From CAZHOV01 sp964534315 (GTDB taxonomy: Bacteria > Bacteroidota > Bacteroidia > Chitinophagales > Saprospiraceae): a stretch of 15,318 bases of DNA. This document shows positions 6,630-14,122 of the stretch, one piece after another. Location of the stretch: the NCBI GenBank assembly GCA_964534315.1, contig CAZHOV010000136.1:1-15318 (forward strand), read 5' to 3'. The notes beneath the pieces are model-generated. The model was not told the DNA's origin, did no database searches, and worked only from the letters and a program-made list of their open reading frames with translations. The first letter of the stretch is position 1, and each line of letters starts with the position of its first letter. The position numbers were made by a program, and so were the translations under genes.

Positions 6630-8069
6630 CTACCTGTCCCACCATACTGGGGCATTGACACTATTATTATTTTCTTTAGTCGCTTTATTATAGTTCTCGG
6701 TATTTAATGCTGCTTCATCTGCAGGGTAAGGCATACGAACGGGAATGAGGTCATTGTTGAGGCTGGCCGAAACAGGCTTTAGTTGTGGGAAGCCGGTCCG
6801 GCGCCACTCAATCCAGCCTTCGTAACCATTGGTGCTGTTGGCGATCCATTTTTGAGTGATAATCTGCTCGATTTTATCCGCTCCGTTATTGCCGTAAGCA
6901 GCCAGACCGGAAGTTAGATAATCTCCCGGCAGACTGGTATTCCAATACTCAAAAGCGAGCTCTACTCCCTTATCGTAGTACAGTTTAGCATCTCCATTGA
7001 TCAAATCTCGTTCTGCTGCTTCCGCCAATAAAAAATGCGTTTCCCAAGCCGTCATGAAATTGGCGTCCAGATCGCCGGTACGTTCCCTGAAAATAGTGCC
7101 CGTTAGGGAGAAATCCGCGACACTGATAGAGGTTTGGGAAGCGTCCGGGCCATTCTGTAAACCTTGATATTCTGTGCCGGATAGATCATTACCAATAGGC
7201 CGGAACAGGACCTCTATCCTTGGATCGTCCAATTGCTTCAATACCTCTTCCATCGTTTTAGAAAGGATAAAAAGATTAAAATCACCATCGCGGAGTTGCT
7301 CCATGCGAAAACTGTTGGGCCGGGTATCAGTGAAGTCGAACGTGGCATTTTGAGCATTTTTAGTCATGAAATTTCCTGCATCATAAATAGCTTGCAATGC
7401 TTCTGATACCTCAACCTGGTTGGAAATACGCATCAGATACTTGATCTTCAATGAATTAGCGAAGACAATCCACAATTCCAAATTCCCATCCAATAATATA
7501 TCGCCTTCTAAGGAAAGCGTACTGCTATACCTTTGAATAGATGCAATCCCCTGGTCCAGGTTGTCCAGGATGCCGTTTTCTCCCAGGTAAATCATTTCCT
7601 GGTTGTCATAAGCTGGGGTCACATTGCCTGTTTTACCTTGGAGTGCTTCGGAATACGGTACATCGCCATAGATGTCTGTCAATGCAGCGGCCATAAATGC
7701 CTTTAGGATCAAAGCAGGGCCTTTATATACAGCAGCGCTTGGGTTGGCCTCGACCTGCTCAAGGATAAGTTCATTATCCCTCAAATTCGTATAGATCGCA
7801 GGCCAGGGGTTGCCCCCCAGTTGCGGATCTCTTAAGCTATGCCGGTCGAACAAATTAAAATCGACCATCATAAAGTGCTGCGCCAGCAAGTTGCCGGCAA
7901 CAAAGCCTTCATAGGCCATTTCCTCTCCATAGTCATAGATTACTTGCCTCAGCAGCAACTCGCGCTGCACGTCAACAGGCGCATTCGGATTGGTGTTGAT
8001 CTCCTCAAAATCTTTGTTGCAGGAAAGGAGGAGTAAGGGGATGAAAAACAGGTAATATCTGATTTGCAT
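6630..8069 (-). CDS. SusD/RagB-family nutrient-binding outer-membrane lipoprotein
   Basis: A 479-residue protein. The signal ends in LLLLSC, so Cys17 is the lipid anchor, followed by NKDFEEINTNPNAP, a typical start of the SusD-like_2/RagB branch. The body is helical, with LLAEAAERDLINGDAKLYYDK (about 347-367) giving a TPR-like helix and GYEGWIEWRRTGFPQL near 418-433, both usual for this family. It ends in NAPVWWDR. SusD proteins sit as a lid over the SusC barrel on the cell surface and bind the ligand before import. The gene follows SusC on the same strand but after an unusually long 230-base gap that holds palindromic repeat copy 2. No glycoside hydrolase or peptidase is adjacent, so the ligand is unknown. 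Confidence 0.93.
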   Translation of the reverse strand: MQIRYYLFFIPLLLLSCNKDFEEINTNPNAPVDVQRELLLRQVIYDYGEEMAYEGFVAGNLLAQHFMMVDFNLFDRHSLRDPQLGGNPWPAIYTNLRDNELILEQVEANPSAAVYKGPALILKAFMAAALTDIYGDVPYSEALQGKTGNVTPAYDNQEMIYLGENGILDNLDQGIASIQRYSSTLSLEGDILLDGNLELWIVFANSLKIKYLMRISNQVEVSEALQAIYDAGNFMTKNAQNATFDFTDTRPNSFRMEQLRDGDFNLFILSKTMEEVLKQLDDPRIEVLFRPIGNDLSGTEYQGLQNGPDASQTSISVADFSLTGTIFRERTGDLDANFMTAWETHFLLAEAAERDLINGDAKLYYDKGVELAFEYWNTSLPGDYLTSGLAAYGNNGADKIEQIITQKWIANSTNGYEGWIEWRRTGFPQLKPVSASLNNDLIPVRMPYPADEAALNTENYNKATKENNNSVNAPVWWDR

Positions 8070-8111
8070 ATTGATTTATTTTTGTTTCTCGTAAAAGGCG
8101 CAAAGATCATC

Positions 8112-8123
8112 ACCTCATGAGGT
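8112..8123. promoter_or_regulatory. 12-bp palindrome in the SusD leader
   Basis: ACCTCATGAGGT is a perfect palindrome about 40 bases upstream of the SusD start, flanked by TCATCAC on the right and ATCATC on the left. A binding site or chance are both possible. A promoter-like GATCTTTG (one mismatch to TAnnTTTG) reads on the minus strand at 8108-8101. Confidence 0.25.
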
Positions 8124-8183
8124 CATCACGCCGTCCATCCAGTAGTGCGTCGTTTATACCTTTTACCTATTTAATATTTTTGG

Positions 8184-8292
8184 TTCTTTGACCAAAATTG
8201 TGGAAAAATGGAATTTCAAAATAATAATCTTTTCAGCTACAAGAGCATTCAAAGATTATTATTTTTCATTCCACACAATTTGTCAAAGAACG
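8184..8292. repeat. Dispersed palindromic repeat, copy 2
   Basis: Second copy of the element at 1881-1988, same orientation, about 95% identical. Its fold is better preserved: the outer stem TTCTTTGAC (8184-8192) pairs with GTCAAAGAA (8282-8290), and an inner perfect 15-bp stem joins AAAATAATAATCTTT (8218-8232) to AAAGATTATTATTTT (8251-8265), leaving an 18-base loop. It starts 8 bases past the SusC stop codon and fills nearly half of the SusC-SusD gap, so it would be transcribed as a long hairpin between the two genes. Confidence 0.75.
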
Positions 8293-8299
8293 ATATTTT

Positions 8300-11200
8300 T
8301 TAAAACGAATACCCCAACCTCACCCCCACGCTTCTTGCCGAAGGATACGACATATCCTCTACACCGCTGACAAACTGGTTCCCTTGTACGGCCAGTTGCT
8401 CCGGATCAAAGTGAGGAATGGCGCTCCAGGCGAACAGATTCCTGCCGATCAGAGCTACGCTTAGGGTTCTGCCCTTTTTTAATAAGCCTTTTTCCTTATT
8501 TGCACTAAAGGTGTATCTTATAGAAACCTGACGTAGTTTCAGGTAAGAGGCATCATAGACGTTATTTTCCTCATGGTTGCGATCGTAAAACTGGCGGTAG
8601 TAGCTTTCGGCAGCAATAGGAGTGGTATTTTCCTCATAAACAGGGGTTTCTGTCGTCCCTACATTGACCACGCCATCTGCTACAATACCCTCTTCCGGGC
8701 GATCTTCCGTTTCAATCAATTGACCACCAACCCCTGCCAGGGATAAGGTTCGTGAAACCAGCCCCCCTCCCTGTCTCCAATCAAGTAAAAAGTTGACATT
8801 CCAGTTTTTATATTGAATCTGATTGCTAAAGCCCAGTATAAAATCCGGATTGTAATTGCCGAGTTTTTGAAGTGTGTTATCAGCAATAAAATTACCGTCC
8901 TGGTCGAGTACAAACCGGCCTTCCTCATTTTTCAGATAACCCGTCCCATACATATCTCCAATCCTGCCTCCTTCTTCCACCTGGAACCAAACCGTTTGGT
9001 TGACATTGTCATAAACTCGGGAATAGACCAGAGTGATGGTCTCTCCACCCTCAGGCAAGGACTCTACGATCGATACATTTCGGCTGAAATTTAAAAAGGT
9101 ATTCCATTCAAAGGTGCTAGAATTAATGGGCGTTACTCCGGCAACCACCTCTATGCCTCTGAGCCGCACAGCTCCCCCATTAACCACCTGCTGTGTATAC
9201 CCGGAAGCAACCGTAACCGGGAAGGAGATGATCTGGTTTTCTGTCAGGGCGTTGTAATAGGTGATATCAAACCGTAAGCGGTCCTTAAAAAACCGGATGT
9301 CGGCGCCTATTTCGAGGGCTGTAGTTTGCTCCGGCAACAGGTTTTCGTTAGGAATAACCGACTGCGCGGTAAAGGTAGGTTGTGAATTAAAAGGGATACC
9401 TGCCACAAAAGCGCCGGATGTCTGATACGGATCAGTATCATTTCCTACCTGCGCCCAGCTGGCCCGCAATTTGGCAAAGGAGATCCAAGAGGGTAGGGCC
9501 ACCGTATTGGATAATAGATAGCTGGCCGAAACAGAAGGATAGAAGAAAGAAGTGTTTTCATTGGAAAATGGAGTCGCCAGTGCGCTCGACCAATCATTTC
9601 TTCCTGTCACTTCCAAAAAGAGCCAGTTTTTAAATCCGATTTTCGCAAAACCAAAAAAGCTGTTGATGCGTTTTTGCGATTCAAATTGGAAGGTTTGGAG
9701 GGGAGCGGCTGCATTGGAAAAGCTGAAAATACCAGGCTGGGCAAGCGAAAGGGCCTCCAATTGATGTGAAGCCGCCTGCTGTTCCATTCGATTACCTCCG
9801 AATGAAAGGTCCACAGAGAAATCATCCATCAATTTATTGTAATTCAAGAGGAAACTCGTATTGATCTCCCGGAAGGTGACGATTTGTTCGGCATAGGCCC
9901 CGTTTTGAAATCGGTTTGTGCTAAAGTGTCGCCGGTATTCCCGCGCTTCATTCGAATAATCCATTCCTCCAAATACCTGTAGGCTCAGAGCATTAGTGAA
10001 ATAATAGGTGGCGTCCAAATACCCAAACAGACGATCCCGGTTGAAGCTATTGCGGTTTTCTAACAAAATGAAGTAAGGATTGTCAAAAAAGGTATAGTTA
10101 AACGAATATTGCTGTACTCCTTCCAGCCCCGACTGCCAATAATCTTCCAGGCTTTCAATGTTGAGAGATCGGGGCCCCCATGCCACGAGCGAATAGTTCA
10201 CATTTTCGGAGCCGTAGCCGTTAGAAGGACGATTGTCGCTTTGGGCATTGATATAATTGATAGAAGTGGAGAGTTTTAGTTTTGAGGTTGGCGAAAAAGT
10301 CAATCGGGCTACTGCCGTCTTGCGGTCCAGATTGACGCCGGGGATATAAGAATCGCTCATCAGATCGGTAAAGGATACCCGAAAATGGCCCTTATTGAAA
10401 CCCGAAGAAAAGGCCAGATTGTTAATAGCAGTATATCCGTTTTCATAAAAATCCTTCAAATTATCGGGATGAGAAACAAAAGGGGTAGGCGCAATGGGTT
10501 GTCCTCCATGCACCGCCACATCGCCCCCTCTCACCACCCGCCCATCGGGCAGTGTCACCGGGCTGTCGAACTGTGGAATGAGAAGCCCCTGATCCAGTGC
10601 CGGCCCCCAACTGTAGGAGATATTGTCATTGGTGCCGCCTCCCAGACCGTCTACAAATTCAAAAGCGCCGGAATTACCCTGACCGTAGCTGTTTTGAAAG
10701 TCGGGTAATCGAAAAGGCTGATTGATAAAAAAAGAGGAATTAAAGCTAATGCCCAGTCCGTTACTCTGAGCGCCATCTTTGGTGGTGATAATTATGGCTC
10801 CATTGGCCGCCCGGGTACCATACAGTGCTGCCGCCCCGGGACCTTTTAAAACAGAGACGGTTGCAAGATCATCCGGATTGACTTCCATGGCACCATTACC
10901 AAAATCCACTTCCTGAAACCCTGAAGCTGCCTCATCGGTGAAATTGAGGTTGGTGCTATTGTTGATCGGTACGCCATCCACTACAAATAGCGGATTATTA
11001 TTGGTAAAGGAGGCTTCCCCTCGTATAGTGACTTTTGACGTAGACCCTACACCGGTAGCGCCATGACTGACGGTGACACCGGCTATCCTACCTGCCAGGT
11101 TATCGACAAAATTCGGCGATTTTACTTCGGCGAGGGTGGCATTATCGAGTTGCTGGATAGTGTAACCCAGGTTTTTGGATGCCTGTTTGCGGTTGAGGGC

Positions 11201-11518
11201 CGTGACGATGACCTCTTCTAAAAGAGCATTTTCCTCTTGCAAATTAAAACGGAGGGGGTTGTTGCCGTTGAGCTGTTTTTCTTCGTCGGCATACCCCAAA
11301 AAGCTGGCAGTAATAATCACCGATTCATTAGAAACATGGAGCATAAATGTTCCGTTCTCATCGGTGATCACCCCGTTAGTGGTTCCCTTTTCCGAAACGC
11401 TGGCTCCCGGCAGTGGTAAACCATTTTCATCACTTACTGATCCCTGAATGGTCAATTGTTGAGCTGTGCCTATGGAAAAATATAAGCACATCAATAAGGT
11501 TAGTTGATATTTTTGCAT
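8300..11518 (-). CDS. SusC/RagA-family TonB-linked outer-membrane protein
   Basis: A 1072-residue barrel protein of usual SusC length. Residues 1-20 are a signal peptide. Residues about 22-95 are a CarboxypepD_reg-like domain (IQGSVSDENGLPLPGASV). A TonB-box-like EEVIVTA lies at 101-107. The plug domain follows with NLAGRIAGV (140-148), IRG (165-167) and PLFVVDGVPI (176-185), all family signatures. The rest is beta-strand-rich barrel ending in LGYSF. No N-terminal STN or anti-sigma-interacting domain is seen, so sigma/anti-sigma control is not indicated. With SusD it forms the outer-membrane importer energised by TonB. The ATG at 11518 follows an AT-rich leader without a Shine-Dalgarno sequence. 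Many open frames antisense to this gene are shadows. Confidence 0.96.
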   Translation of the reverse strand: MQKYQLTLLMCLYFSIGTAQQLTIQGSVSDENGLPLPGASVSEKGTTNGVITDENGTFMLHVSNESVIITASFLGYADEEKQLNGNNPLRFNLQEENALLEEVIVTALNRKQASKNLGYTIQQLDNATLAEVKSPNFVDNLAGRIAGVTVSHGATGVGSTSKVTIRGEASFTNNNPLFVVDGVPINNSTNLNFTDEAASGFQEVDFGNGAMEVNPDDLATVSVLKGPGAAALYGTRAANGAIIITTKDGAQSNGLGISFNSSFFINQPFRLPDFQNSYGQGNSGAFEFVDGLGGGTNDNISYSWGPALDQGLLIPQFDSPVTLPDGRVVRGGDVAVHGGQPIAPTPFVSHPDNLKDFYENGYTAINNLAFSSGFNKGHFRVSFTDLMSDSYIPGVNLDRKTAVARLTFSPTSKLKLSTSINYINAQSDNRPSNGYGSENVNYSLVAWGPRSLNIESLEDYWQSGLEGVQQYSFNYTFFDNPYFILLENRNSFNRDRLFGYLDATYYFTNALSLQVFGGMDYSNEAREYRRHFSTNRFQNGAYAEQIVTFREINTSFLLNYNKLMDDFSVDLSFGGNRMEQQAASHQLEALSLAQPGIFSFSNAAAPLQTFQFESQKRINSFFGFAKIGFKNWLFLEVTGRNDWSSALATPFSNENTSFFYPSVSASYLLSNTVALPSWISFAKLRASWAQVGNDTDPYQTSGAFVAGIPFNSQPTFTAQSVIPNENLLPEQTTALEIGADIRFFKDRLRFDITYYNALTENQIISFPVTVASGYTQQVVNGGAVRLRGIEVVAGVTPINSSTFEWNTFLNFSRNVSIVESLPEGGETITLVYSRVYDNVNQTVWFQVEEGGRIGDMYGTGYLKNEEGRFVLDQDGNFIADNTLQKLGNYNPDFILGFSNQIQYKNWNVNFLLDWRQGGGLVSRTLSLAGVGGQLIETEDRPEEGIVADGVVNVGTTETPVYEENTTPIAAESYYRQFYDRNHEENNVYDASYLKLRQVSIRYTFSANKEKGLLKKGRTLSVALIGRNLFAWSAIPHFDPEQLAVQGNQFVSGVEDMSYPSARSVGVRLGYSF

Positions 11519-11576
11519 CGAAAAAATAGTCTAGAGAATGATGAAGTTAGTAGTGAACCGTTAACAGACCTGATGG

Positions 11577-11584
11577 CAAAGCTA
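11577..11584 (-). promoter_or_regulatory. Promoter -7-like motif for SusC
   Basis: On the minus strand this reads TAGCTTTG, an exact match to the Bacteroidota -7 form TAnnTTTG, about 58 bases upstream of the SusC start. A TTTG lies upstream at 11602-11599, but the 14-base spacing is shorter than usual, so the -33 element is doubtful. Confidence 0.35.
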
Positions 11585-11644
11585 CCTGTCTCTTTCATCA
11601 AAGGGGGCCTGTAATCACATCGGTTTAAAAATGAATAATTTTAG

Positions 11645-11687
11645 TAAAAAAAACCGGATATAGGTTAAGAACCTGTGAAAGAACAGG
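11645..11687 (-). terminator. Weak hairpin downstream of the DMT transporter
   Basis: CCTGT (11672-11676) pairs with ACAGG (11683-11687) around a 6-base loop. On the minus strand a T run (11652-11645) follows about 20 bases later. This could end the transporter transcript, but the distance to the T run makes it a weak call. Confidence 0.25.
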
Positions 11688-11714
11688 CACTAGGGTCTCC
11701 GAGAAGACACGAAT

Positions 11715-12632
11715 TTAATTGTTTATAATCCCAATCTCTTCTTTCTGATTTTTTGTTTTCCTACTCTTCGACAAATAGATGCCTGAAAGGATCAGTGCCA
11801 TACCTAAAAAGTGAAAGATGGTGACTGTTTCTCCATCCAGAAATCCCCAGCCCAGGGCTACAATAGGAATGAGATAAGCGATCATAGAGGCAAAGACGGG
11901 ATTGGTTAAATGGACGAGGTAAAAGAAGATAGCTGAGGCGATGACGGTACCCATAACCGCTAAAATTGAAACATAGCCCAAAGAGGCGAGAGCATATTCG
12001 TTGGATTGCATTACTTCTAAAAAGTCGGTGGAGAAAAGCATGATCACCGCAGGTAAGCCGACGATGCTGAAAGCTACTGCACTAATGGTCAACGACCTAA
12101 TCTCTTTAAGAAAGGTACCCACGACATTAGCGCTGGTCGCATAGCACATGGTGGCAAAAATAACCAGGATCGCATACCGGAAATTGCCCTGCATGCCGGC
12201 CTCGCTACCATAGAATATTAGCACTGCTGCACCTGCCAATCCTACAACTACTCCAACCATTTTGGACCAGGAAAAGGCCAGCCCGAAAATCAACAGACCC
12301 AATACAAAAGTGAACAGGGGCGTTAGGGAGTTTAAGATCCCCGCCATGGTGCTATTGATCTCTGTTTGGGCAAAAGCAAACAGGAATGCCGGAATACCGC
12401 TCCCCGCAAGTCCGACGATCGCAAAATATTTGAACTTCGACCAATCAATTTTTTTCCAGCGGATCAATAAGACCGGCAGAAAAGATAATGAGGAGATCGA
12501 CACCCGCAAGCATGCCACCTGAATCGGGGTAAAAGCGATCAATCCCTTCTTGATCAAAATAAAAGAACTCCCCCAGATTACACTCAGCGCAATCAAGATC
12601 AACCAGCTTTTCGACTTATCGGATAGGATCAT
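11715..12632 (-). CDS. EamA/DMT-superfamily transporter
   Basis: A 305-residue protein with ten predicted membrane helices in two EamA repeats. The first starts LIALSVIWGSSFILIKKGL (about 12-30), a typical opening with the WGSSF motif. The second covers about residues 150-290, closing with a helix in FHFLGMALILSGIYLSKSRK. The length is normal for the family. Such proteins export or exchange metabolites such as amino acids or nucleotide-related compounds across the inner membrane; the substrate cannot be told from sequence. The C-terminal tail is charged and cytosolic. It faces away from the radical SAM gene and shares a divergent AT-rich region with it. Confidence 0.9.
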   Translation of the reverse strand: MILSDKSKSWLILIALSVIWGSSFILIKKGLIAFTPIQVACLRVSISSLSFLPVLLIRWKKIDWSKFKYFAIVGLAGSGIPAFLFAFAQTEINSTMAGILNSLTPLFTFVLGLLIFGLAFSWSKMVGVVVGLAGAAVLIFYGSEAGMQGNFRYAILVIFATMCYATSANVVGTFLKEIRSLTISAVAFSIVGLPAVIMLFSTDFLEVMQSNEYALASLGYVSILAVMGTVIASAIFFYLVHLTNPVFASMIAYLIPIVALGWGFLDGETVTIFHFLGMALILSGIYLSKSRKTKNQKEEIGIINN

Positions 12633-12740
12633 TTTTTGAGTTAGTAGTTAGTAATTCGCTTTCTAATAGAGAAAGGTAACATCTGCCAATGTGATAAGTT
12701 TTGACTGTTTTGAAATCTAGTGAGCACTAAGTATTTTATA

Positions 12741-12784
12741 ATAAAATGTTTTATTTTTAATAATTTAAACATAAATTATTAAAA
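12741..12784. promoter_or_regulatory. Two adjacent AT-rich inverted repeats upstream of the radical SAM gene
   Basis: A perfect 13-bp inverted repeat, TTTTAATAATTTA at 12755-12767 and TAAATTATTAAAA at 12772-12784, encloses AACA and ends 25 bases before the ATG. Just left of it, AATAAAA-TG-TTTTATT (12740-12755) forms a second dyad sharing one base. They could be operator sites, a leader hairpin, or simply AT-rich promoter DNA. A loose -7-like TAAAATTTG lies at 12780-12788, with three bases between TA and TTTG where two are expected. Confidence 0.35.
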
Positions 12785-12809
12785 TTTGTAAATACATTGC
12801 ACATTGCTT

Positions 12810-13859
12810 ATGACTTACTTAAAAGGCCGCGGCGCCCAAATCAATACACCCAATAGATTCCACCGACTGGAATATGATCCTAATCCAATCGACTGGGAAC
12901 TGGCAGAGGATGCCCAGGTCAAAACGCAGTACATAGAAGTATACCCTAAAACCATTCTCAATGAGGTGAAAAGTCCGGATATCCCGCTGGAATACTCCAT
13001 GAATCCCTACCAGGGATGTGAGCACGGTTGCGTATATTGCTATGCCCGCAATACGCATCCATATTGGGGCTATAGCGCCGGACTGGAGTTTGAACAAAAG
13101 ATCCTGGTCAAAAAAAATGCGGCTAAACTATTGGAGGAACAACTAAAAAAGAAATCCTGGAAAGCTGCGCCCATTATGCTTTCCGGCAATACCGATTGCT
13201 ATCAACCGGCTGAGCAACAATTTAAGATCACCCGACAGATTCTGGAAGTACTACTCAAATACCGGCATCCGGTAGGGCTGATCACCAAAAATAGTATGCT
13301 GCTTAGGGATCTGGATCTGCTCACGGCCTTAAATGAACACCAATTACTCCATGTATCTATCTCCCTTACCTCACTCGACGACAAATTACGGCAATTTCTG
13401 GAGCCCCGCACTGCTACGGTCAAACAGCGGCTGAAAGCGATAAAGGTCTTATCAGAACACGATATTCCGGTCAATGTAATGATGGCGCCCATTATTCCGA
13501 GTATCAACGATCATGAGATCTTTGAGCTCGTCAAAACAGCGGCTGATGCCGGTGCCCGCACTGCTCATTATACCCTGGTGCGACTCAATGGCGATGTTGC
13601 GGAGATCTTTACTGACTGGATTCAAAAAAATATGCCCGACCGGGCAGCGAAAGTCCTCAATAAAATCAAAAGCATCCATGGTGGTCAACTGGGAAGCTCT
13701 ACTTTCGGAGCGCGTATGCGGGGGCAAGGGCAATACGCGGAGATCATCAATAGCCAGTTCAGGCTCGCCCGCGAGAAGTTTTTGAGCGGTCGTGAAATTC
13801 CTCCCTATAATTTGAAGATGCACCAAGATTTTAAAACCCCGCAGTTGAAGCTATTCTAG
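12810..13859 (+). CDS. Radical SAM protein, SPL/PA0069 (Rv2578c) family
   Basis: A 349-residue protein from the ATG at 12810; an in-frame TTG two codons earlier (12804) is a less likely start. The cluster motif is SMNPYQGCEHGCVYCYAR (residues 63-80), with Cys70, Cys74 and Cys77 in a CX3CX2C spacing that binds the [4Fe-4S] cluster used to cleave S-adenosylmethionine. LSGNTDCYQPAE, near residues 116-127, is another conserved stretch. This family is related to spore photoproduct lyase but is widespread in non-spore-formers, and its reaction is not established. The protein is cytosolic. The gene stands alone on its strand, and its stop codon is the first triplet of a long hairpin. Confidence 0.9.
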   Translation: MTYLKGRGAQINTPNRFHRLEYDPNPIDWELAEDAQVKTQYIEVYPKTILNEVKSPDIPLEYSMNPYQGCEHGCVYCYARNTHPYWGYSAGLEFEQKILVKKNAAKLLEEQLKKKSWKAAPIMLSGNTDCYQPAEQQFKITRQILEVLLKYRHPVGLITKNSMLLRDLDLLTALNEHQLLHVSISLTSLDDKLRQFLEPRTATVKQRLKAIKVLSEHDIPVNVMMAPIIPSINDHEIFELVKTAADAGARTAHYTLVRLNGDVAEIFTDWIQKNMPDRAAKVLNKIKSIHGGQLGSSTFGARMRGQGQYAEIINSQFRLAREKFLSGREIPPYNLKMHQDFKTPQLKLF

Positions 13860-13927
13860 GTGGAGTACACTTTTGAAATACCAGCTACCTAAGAGGTGCT
13901 AGGCATTTTCAAAGTGTACTCCACCTA
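13857..13927. repeat. 71-nt long hairpin starting in a stop codon
   Basis: The left arm (13857-13878, TAGGTGGAGTACAC then TTTTGAAA) pairs with the right arm (13907-13927, TTTCAAAG then TGTACTCCACCTA) over 21 bp with one bulged T. The interior folds further: CC/GG, AGC/GCT and ACCT/AGGT around AAG. The stop codon TAG of the radical SAM gene is the first triplet of the left arm. On the plus strand it is followed by A, not T, so it is not a standard terminator for that gene. It may be a REPIN- or MITE-like element or an mRNA 3'-end stabiliser. No second copy was found in the window. Confidence 0.7.
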
Positions 13928-13955
13928 AAAAAAAGCTGTGCCAAACGACACAGCT
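13927..13955 (-). terminator. Intrinsic terminator reading on the minus strand
   Basis: On the minus strand AGCTGTG (13955-13949) and CACAGCT (13940-13934) form a 7-bp stem with an 8-base loop, followed directly by eight T (13934-13927). This is a textbook intrinsic terminator. No minus-strand gene lies to its right, so what it terminates is unclear; see the small-RNA proposal in the findings. Confidence 0.6.
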
Positions 13956-14122
13956 AACATGAAAAAACTCTACTACTTGGTTGAACAACTTAATACCTGA
14001 TACAAAGGTGGTCAGATACTTTGAATTGAACATTAAAAGAGTATTAAGGAATGATAAATTTCTCTTCCGGTGATAAAATAGGTTGATTAATTCGAGGAGG
14101 TTGTTTAAGTTGAGGTAAAATA
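13956..14122. other. Leader of the GSCFA gene, possible minus-strand small RNA
   Basis: No protein gene seen beyond a 13-codon frame at 13959. On the minus strand CACCTTTG (14010-14003) is one base off the -7 form TAnnTTTG and would start a transcript of about 70 nt ending at the terminator at 13927. On the plus strand GAGG at 14112-14115 lies 7 bases before the GSCFA start. Confidence 0.25.

Noticed and set aside
8188..8370. Plus-strand frame of 60 codons over the repeat and the SusC end
   Set aside because: It is made of the palindromic repeat and antisense to the SusC C-terminus; the repeat copy at 1881 does not keep it as a gene.
8813..9094. Plus-strand frame of 93 codons antisense to SusC
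   Set aside because: The opposite strand carries an unbroken SusC barrel; this and similar frames at 9033-9825, 10385-10708 and 11175-11447 are shadows.
12804..12809. TTG start for the radical SAM protein
   Set aside because: An ATG two codons downstream gives the same protein and is the more usual start; neither has a ribosome binding site.
13452..13826. Minus-strand frame of 124 codons in the radical SAM gene
   Set aside because: It is antisense to a clearly conserved protein and shows no signal peptide, motif or leader.
13857..13927. Long hairpin as a simple rho-independent terminator of the radical SAM gene
   Set aside because: The plus-strand side is followed by A residues, not T, and the stem is far longer than usual terminators.
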